Shown piece by piece: positions 59,494-64,000 of a DNA stretch of 64,000 nucleotides. Within the stretch, counting starts at the first letter, position 1; every line of letters starts with the position of its first letter. Location of the stretch: assembly GCF_000373385.1 (NCBI RefSeq), contig NZ_KB891316.1, positions 124,001 to 188,000 on the forward strand, written 5' to 3'. This DNA is from Thiobacillus thioparus DSM 505. Lineage in GTDB: Bacteria; Pseudomonadota; Gammaproteobacteria; Burkholderiales; Thiobacillaceae. The translations under genes were made by a program, and so were the position numbers. The notes beneath the pieces are model-generated. The model was not told where the DNA came from. It saw nothing but the letters and a program-made list of their open reading frames with translations, and searched no databases.

Positions 59494-60609
59494 ATGACAG
59501 AGACCCCGCCGCCCGGCTTTTTACGGCGCTGGCCCTTGATGGGCGTGGCGCCCGACGACTCGGAAGACCTCCGCCTGAAGAAAGCGGTGATGACGATCAC
59601 GTCCATCAGCATCGCCTTCCTGGCCATCTTCTGGGGCGGTTTCTACATATACAACGGCTATCCATTCTCCGGCGCCATTCCGCTCGCGTATTCCGTCGTT
59701 TCCTTCAGCAGCACCCTGTATTTCTTCAAGACCCGGCACTTCGCCTTCTTCTGCTTCAGCCAGCAGTTGCTCATCCTACTGCTACCGTATCTCCTGATGT
59801 GGAGCCTGGGCGGCTTTGCCAACGGCAGTGTGGTGATGATCTGGGCCATCTTTGCGCCGCTGGCGGCCTTGTTCTTTATCGACCTGAAGGCGGCAACACG
59901 CTGGATGCTGGCCTTTCTCGCCCTGCTCGTCCTCTCCGCGCTCTTCGACCAGACCTTTGCCGCCCATGCACGTCCGATGCCGGCCGGACTCAATACCTTC
60001 TACTTTCTCCTGAACCTCGGCTGCGGCTTCATCCTGATTGCGATCATGCTGTATTACTTCGTCAAGGATCGCGAATCCGCCTACGCGAAGCTGCAGCAAA
60101 GCGAGACGCACATCCGCGAACTGATGCTCACCGACCCCCTCACCGATGTGGCAAATCGACGGCATCTGGACAGCAGGATGGTCATGGAATTGAATCGCCA
60201 GATGCGCTATGGCCCGCCCTTGTCCGTCATCCTGACCGACATCGACTGCTTCAAGCGCGTAAACGACACCTACGGACATGCAGTGGGCGACACCGTACTC
60301 AAGACATTTTCCGACCATCTCAGGGACAGTCTCCGCGTCAGCGATTTCGTCGCACGTTATGGCGGGGAAGAATTCGTGCTGCTACTGCCCAACACAACGA
60401 TCGAAGACGCGACCGCCCTGGCAGAGCGGATACGCGAAACAACCAAGCATCTCCAGTTTGCGCAGCCCGAACTGTGCATGACGGCCAGCTTTGGCGTGAC
60501 GGCTGCGCGGCCCGGAGAGACCATGACAGAAGTCTTGTCGCGTGCCGACGAAGCGATGTACCACTCCAAATCCCATGGCAGGGATCGGGTCAGCGTGCTG
60601 ATTGAATGA
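59494..60609 (+). CDS. Membrane-bound diguanylate cyclase
   Basis: 371 aa. About five to six membrane segments in the first 195 residues (ITSISIAFLAIFWGGFYI, TRHFAFFCFSQQLLILLLPYLLMW, MIWAIFAPLAALFFI, WMLAFLALLVLSALF, TFYFLLNLGCGFILIAIMLYYF). A short coiled coil leads to GGDEF: TDPLTDVANRRHLDSRM, TDIDCFKRVNDTYGHAVGD, RYGGEEFVLLLP. I-site RVSD is five residues before GGEEF. The membrane part is MASE-like; the signal is unknown. Confidence 0.93.
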   Translation: MTETPPPGFLRRWPLMGVAPDDSEDLRLKKAVMTITSISIAFLAIFWGGFYIYNGYPFSGAIPLAYSVVSFSSTLYFFKTRHFAFFCFSQQLLILLLPYLLMWSLGGFANGSVVMIWAIFAPLAALFFIDLKAATRWMLAFLALLVLSALFDQTFAAHARPMPAGLNTFYFLLNLGCGFILIAIMLYYFVKDRESAYAKLQQSETHIRELMLTDPLTDVANRRHLDSRMVMELNRQMRYGPPLSVILTDIDCFKRVNDTYGHAVGDTVLKTFSDHLRDSLRVSDFVARYGGEEFVLLLPNTTIEDATALAERIRETTKHLQFAQPELCMTASFGVTAARPGETMTEVLSRADEAMYHSKSHGRDRVSVLIE

Positions 60610-60648
60610 CCCGGCTGCCGGGTCTCGTCAAGTCGCCGAACGGCCGGC

Positions 60649-61242
60649 TCAACGTATCGCGAGATCTTGCACCCACACCAGCTCGCAGGCGCCGTTGCCC
60701 GAGTCGCTGCGTGTCATCGAACTGTTCCAGTGCCAGCCGTCCGGCGCCTGCACGCGCACGAGATAACCGCTCAGCGCGACGATCTGGCCCGCGCGCACCG
60801 TGCCCAGGCGCCGCTTGATGTCATCGTTGGCGGGGATCATGTGCATGTTCGCGCTATGCTCGACGATATCCACCGGCGGAATCGGCGGCGCGCCCGACCA
60901 GCGGTAGAAATAGAAACGATTGCCCTGGCTGATCTGCAGGCGATCCAGCACGGCGCTATCCGACATCAATCCCCAGCCCAGTGCGAAATCGACGGGAGAC
61001 AGATCGGCTTCGCGGCCCACATGATAGGTCTCCGTCGCGAGCACGCGGGCCTGCAGCGAAAACGCCGCAGCCGGCATGATCCGGTAGCCCGCCACCGAGA
61101 ACGCCGGCAGCCCCGGCCGGTCGGTCTGCACCGGGTCGTCCGGTGCAAGGATGCCCGCAGCACGGTCGACGGGCCGCGCGGAAAAATGATTCCACGCACC
61201 GACAGCGATGACAACGATGAGTAGAGCTGGAACAAGTCGCAT
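60649..61242 (-). CDS. Membrane-anchored hypothetical protein
   Basis: 197 aa from ATG 61242 (MRLVPALLIVVIAVGAWNHF), one N-terminal anchor. The remainder (FSVAGYRIMPAAAFSLQARVLATETYHVGREADLSPVDFALGWGLMSD, RFYFYRWSGAPPI, IKRRLGTVRAGQIVALSGYLVRVQAPDGWHWNSSMTRSDSGNGACELVWVQDL) looks like a periplasmic domain with OB-like character, of unknown function. It is convergent with the diguanylate cyclase. Confidence 0.82.
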   Translation of the reverse strand: MRLVPALLIVVIAVGAWNHFSARPVDRAAGILAPDDPVQTDRPGLPAFSVAGYRIMPAAAFSLQARVLATETYHVGREADLSPVDFALGWGLMSDSAVLDRLQISQGNRFYFYRWSGAPPIPPVDIVEHSANMHMIPANDDIKRRLGTVRAGQIVALSGYLVRVQAPDGWHWNSSMTRSDSGNGACELVWVQDLAIR

Positions 61243-61361
61243 GGGCCGGGCAGAAGGGATGAACGCCTCCCTGTATCGGACAGAACCGTCGCGCGATTGA
61301 GTTGTCCACTGACTACCCTGTGCTGCACTACACTGTTTATATGAAGCCTGTACGAAGGAGA

Positions 61362-61937
61362 ATGTCCATGAATCCCATGATTGCGACAAGGCGGAACCTC
61401 GTTCCCACCCTGATGCTGACGGCCCTGGCCGCCTTTTTCCTCGCCGCCCCCATGGCGCACGCAGCCAGCGCGTCAGAAATCGATCACGAAGTCGACGCGA
61501 CGCTGAAGGCCTTCCAGAAAATCGAAGGAGCCAAGGCCTATCTCGGCATTGCCAAAGGCGCGCTGGTATTTCCCAAGGTCTACAAGGCAGGCATCGGAGT
61601 CGGCGGCGAATACGGCGAAGGCGCGCTGCGGGTAGACGGCAAGTCCGTCGCCTACTACAGCACCGCCGCCGCCTCCATCGGCTTTCAGCTGGGCGCGCAA
61701 GCCAAGAGCATCGTCATCCTCTTCACCAACGAATCCGCCCTCGACAAATTCCGCGCAAGCGAGGGCTGGAAAGTAGGCGTGGACGGCTCCGTCGCCCTGG
61801 TGGATCTCGGCGTCGGCAAAGCGGTCGACACCAACAACATCAAGGACCCGATCGTCGGCTTCATCTTTGGCCAGAAAGGGCTGATGTACAACCTGACGCT
61901 GGAAGGCTCGAAGTTCACCAAGCTGGACAAAAAGTAA
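61362..61937 (+). CDS. SYLF-domain (YSC84-like) lipid-binding exported protein
   Basis: 191 aa from ATG 61362 (GAAGGAG upstream). Signal peptide with MAHA cleavage region. The SYLF fold: VDATLKAFQKIEGAKAYLGIAKGALVFPKVYKAGIGVGGEYGEGALRVDGKSVAYYSTAAASIGFQLGAQAKSIVILFTNESALDKFRAS. SYLF/Ysc84 domains bind lipids such as phosphoinositides in eukaryotes; bacterial ones are periplasmic with unknown role. It is a single-gene unit followed by short hairpins. Confidence 0.92.
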   Translation: MSMNPMIATRRNLVPTLMLTALAAFFLAAPMAHAASASEIDHEVDATLKAFQKIEGAKAYLGIAKGALVFPKVYKAGIGVGGEYGEGALRVDGKSVAYYSTAAASIGFQLGAQAKSIVILFTNESALDKFRASEGWKVGVDGSVALVDLGVGKAVDTNNIKDPIVGFIFGQKGLMYNLTLEGSKFTKLDKK

Positions 61938-62242
61938 TCACGGCCCGTCACGGACGGGACGGGGATCGCCAGGAGCTCTGGCGCTGCGACGGACTCAATG
62001 CGTGGAGTCCGCGATAGCGTAAACTCACTCGCCCAGCCAAGTACTGAATAGATCCTCAGTCATTCTGGCCCAAGAATCCGGACGGACTGAGGAAGTCGAT
62101 CCCGCCTGCACCGATATCCACAAGGCTTTCCGGAAATCCGGGGCAGCTCAGTCCGCCCCTTTGATTTCCATGGATCGTCGCACCGTGCTTCACGAACCCG
62201 GAACAGTGTCTCAAACTGGAAACGCCATGAGTTGGCCGAACA
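61938..62242. other. Non-coding gap, 305 bp, with three hairpins
   Basis: Directly after the SYLF gene, three short perfect inverted repeats follow one another: CCCGTC/GACGGG (61944-61958), CGCCAG/CTGGCG (61967-61983) and CGGACTC/GAGTCCG (61990-62011). No T-run. The rest must hold the promoter for the antiporter; no gene seen. Confidence 0.55.
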
Positions 62243-63553
62243 ATGACTAACGCACAATGGTTCATATTCGTTGGGTGCCTATTGCTTTTCATGGGCGTGA
62301 CTTTTACCGTCCTCAAACGCCTGCCGGTCACATCGGCCATTATCTATCTGGCGGTGGGACTGCTGGTAGGACCAACGTTCCTCGATCTGTTTCACTTCAA
62401 TCCACTCAAGGAATCGGCACTGCTGGAAGTACTGACCGAAGTCGCGGTGCTGATTTCCCTGTTTTCCGCTGGCGTCAAAATGCCGGTGCCGTTCAGTTTT
62501 GCGCGCTGGCGTGCGCCCGTGTTGCTGGCGACGGTATCGATGGTGTTGAGCGTCGGGATGGTCGCCGCCTTCGCCTATTACCTGCTCGGTCTGCCGTTGG
62601 GTGCGGGGGTCCTGCTGGGCGCGATTCTGGCGCCAACCGATCCAGTGCTGGCGACCGACATCCAGAGTCGTCATCCCGGTGACCGCGACCAATTGCGCTT
62701 CACCTTGACCTCTGAAGCAGGCATGAACGACGGCACTGCCTTTCCGTTTGTAATGCTGGGAATGGGGTTGTTGGGCCTGCACGAGATCGGTGATTTCGGC
62801 CTGCGATGGGCCGCGGTCGACGTGCTGTGGGCGACGGTGGGCGGAATTGCGATTGGCGTGGCTGCGGGGGCCGCATTGGCACATCTGGGATGGAAGCTGC
62901 GCGGCGAACCGCACAAGCACGAACTGTTGGATGACTTTCTCGGGCTTGGCTTGATCGGGTTGGTGTACGGTTTAACCGTGCAGGTTCATGCCTGGGGATT
63001 CCTGGCGGTATTTTTCGCCGCGGTGGCACTGCGCCAGACCGAGTTGAGGCTCGCCAACCGCCACTCCCCGGGCTTACGCTCTGCCCAGGCAGTCGAGCGT
63101 GCAGATTCGGCCAATCCCGACCCCGCGGTTTCGCCTACCGTCAGCCAAGGGGCTTTGATATTCAAGGAACATCTGGAGCGGTTGTCTGAACTCATGCTGG
63201 TCCTGCTACTGGGCGGAACGCTTTACCCCGATTCGTGGAGCTGGCAGGCGGTTGCCTTGGCGCTGTTCCTGTTCATGGTGGCGCGGCCACTCAGCGTCTT
63301 CATCGGCCTGCTCGGCACCCGTGCATCATGGCGCATGCACGGCATGGCGGGCTGGTTCGGAGTACGCGGCATCGGTTCGCTTTACTACCTGATGTACGCC
63401 ATCCAGCACGGTTTACCTGAACCCCTGGCGCTGGAGCTGATGCAACTGACGCTGATCGTGGTTACGTTGTCCATATTGATGCACGGCACGAGCGTCAAGC
63501 CGCTGATGGGCCGTTTCTGGCGGCGCGACAAGCATCGACCGCTACCGCCCTGA
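62243..63553 (+). CDS. NhaP-type Na+(K+)/H+ antiporter (CPA1)
   Basis: 436 aa with about twelve membrane segments. Conserved GAILAPTDPVLATDIQ and SEAGMNDGTAFPFVMLG (the Asn-Asp ion-binding pair of CPA1), and WFGVRGIGSLYYLMYA near the C-terminus. A short hydrophilic loop (about 270-300) interrupts the bundle. It exchanges protons for monovalent cations; the ion preference cannot be read. No C-terminal regulatory domain. It starts 305 bp after the SYLF gene. Confidence 0.92.
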   Translation: MTNAQWFIFVGCLLLFMGVTFTVLKRLPVTSAIIYLAVGLLVGPTFLDLFHFNPLKESALLEVLTEVAVLISLFSAGVKMPVPFSFARWRAPVLLATVSMVLSVGMVAAFAYYLLGLPLGAGVLLGAILAPTDPVLATDIQSRHPGDRDQLRFTLTSEAGMNDGTAFPFVMLGMGLLGLHEIGDFGLRWAAVDVLWATVGGIAIGVAAGAALAHLGWKLRGEPHKHELLDDFLGLGLIGLVYGLTVQVHAWGFLAVFFAAVALRQTELRLANRHSPGLRSAQAVERADSANPDPAVSPTVSQGALIFKEHLERLSELMLVLLLGGTLYPDSWSWQAVALALFLFMVARPLSVFIGLLGTRASWRMHGMAGWFGVRGIGSLYYLMYAIQHGLPEPLALELMQLTLIVVTLSILMHGTSVKPLMGRFWRRDKHRPLPP

Positions 63554-63883
63554 ACGGGGCGGGCCGGCAGCGGCTGGAAACTCTCGCCCAGCCTCGACAT
63601 CACGCAAAGAAAAGCAAGATTCTCCTCTAGACGTTCGACTACCTGCCGGGGGCAGGTACGGCACTTGTGCGGCAAGTCCCCGCTCGGAATGGACCTGCAC
63701 CTTGGTACCGGTGGGGTTCCGGCAAATACGTCCAATGGCCATATTGATATTTATCGGGCGCTTCGCCGGCGCATCCCTCCCTCGCGTCACAATGATCCGA
63801 TGATATTCGGCATAATGCGCAACCTGTACGTTTCACCCATCGGCCTCGCGACATAGAGGCTGGCTCATTCAGTCAATCGAACC
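63554..63883. other. Non-coding gap, 330 bp
   Basis: No gene is supported. A weak -10-like CATAAT (63811-63816) is a possible part of the tex promoter. Frames here have no recognisable family. Confidence 0.5.
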
Positions 63884-64000
63884 ATGCTCCCTTCCATCGA
63901 ACATCGACTTGCCGCCGAGATCTCGGCCAAATCTGCGCAAGTGGCTGCGGCCATTGCCCTGCTGGACGAAGGGGCGACGGTGCCCTTCATCGCGCGCTAT
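63884..64000 (+). CDS. tex: Tex-family S1 RNA-binding transcription accessory protein, N-terminal fragment
   Basis: The first 39 codons are visible (MLPSIEHRLAAEISAKSAQ...ALLDEGATVPFIARY), cut by the window end. IAxEL-type N-terminus followed by VxAAIxLLDEGATVPFIARY is the Tex/YhgF signature. Tex is a large cytoplasmic protein (about 770 aa) with an S1 domain involved in transcription and RNA metabolism. The rest is not seen. Confidence 0.9.
   Translation, partial: MLPSIEHRLAAEISAKSAQVAAAIALLDEGATVPFIARY

Noticed and set aside
63385-63854. Short minus-strand frames in the gap before tex, considered as a degraded gene
   Set aside because: They overlap the antiporter end or lack start sites, and I recognise no protein family in them.

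Overview
The window looks like a chromosomal segment of a GC-rich (roughly 60% or more) sulfur-associated betaproteobacterium, most like Thiobacillus and its relatives. This is inferred from gene order and content, not from a search. The left half carries the housekeeping string leuC-leuD-leuB-asd-fimV-truA-trpF-trpB-trpA-accD-folC-dedD-cvpA-purF-metZ, all on the minus strand, an order familiar from Betaproteobacteria. Scattered through the rest are a DsrC-like protein, a periplasmic DsrE-like protein and a periplasmic rhodanese. I found no rRNA, tRNA, CRISPR array, prophage or intact insertion sequence.

Layout. 1-2.3 kb: mlaF-mlaE-mlaD lipid-transport genes followed, in 4-bp overlap, by a TolC-family gene that runs off the left edge. 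2.4-6.3 kb: a DUF72-like protein, cysS, a TPR protein, ppiB and lpxH. 6.4-24.4 kb: the minus-strand biosynthetic block, including a small 11-residue-repeat protein between leuC and leuD. 24.4-34.5 kb: accessory genes (MFS transporter, dodecin, flavin reductase, DsrC-like protein, a diguanylate cyclase plus FlhG-like ATPase pair, HDOD protein, MerB-like protein, ClC antiporter, DsrE-like protein, a PDC sensor protein).

34.7-43.9 kb is the most interesting part: a cyanophycin island. Full-length cphA and a second synthetase with a degenerate Mur-ligase P-loop (cphA') are on the minus strand. Diverging from them on the plus strand are a 21-codon mini-ORF, an ABC exporter with a zinc-ribbon-containing N-terminal extension, a DUF1854 protein and a protein that resembles the Bacillus spore transglutaminase Tgl. 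A transglutaminase-like protein beside cyanophycin synthetases is the best candidate here for an undescribed activity.

43.9-64 kb holds envelope lipoproteins, a Spy-like chaperone, an NYN/LOTUS RNA-binding protein, a two-gene secreted rhodanese unit, a flavodoxin-reductase-like gene next to an AF1514-like gene, a stand-alone TrpB2, an aldo/keto reductase, a cupin, a SYLF protein, an NhaP-type antiporter and the first 39 codons of tex. c-di-GMP and related signalling is dense: three GGDEF proteins, all with intact GGEEF and an RxxD I-site, one EAL-HDOD protein and one HDOD protein. Several rho-independent terminators and one hairpin that should hide a ribosome binding site are visible.
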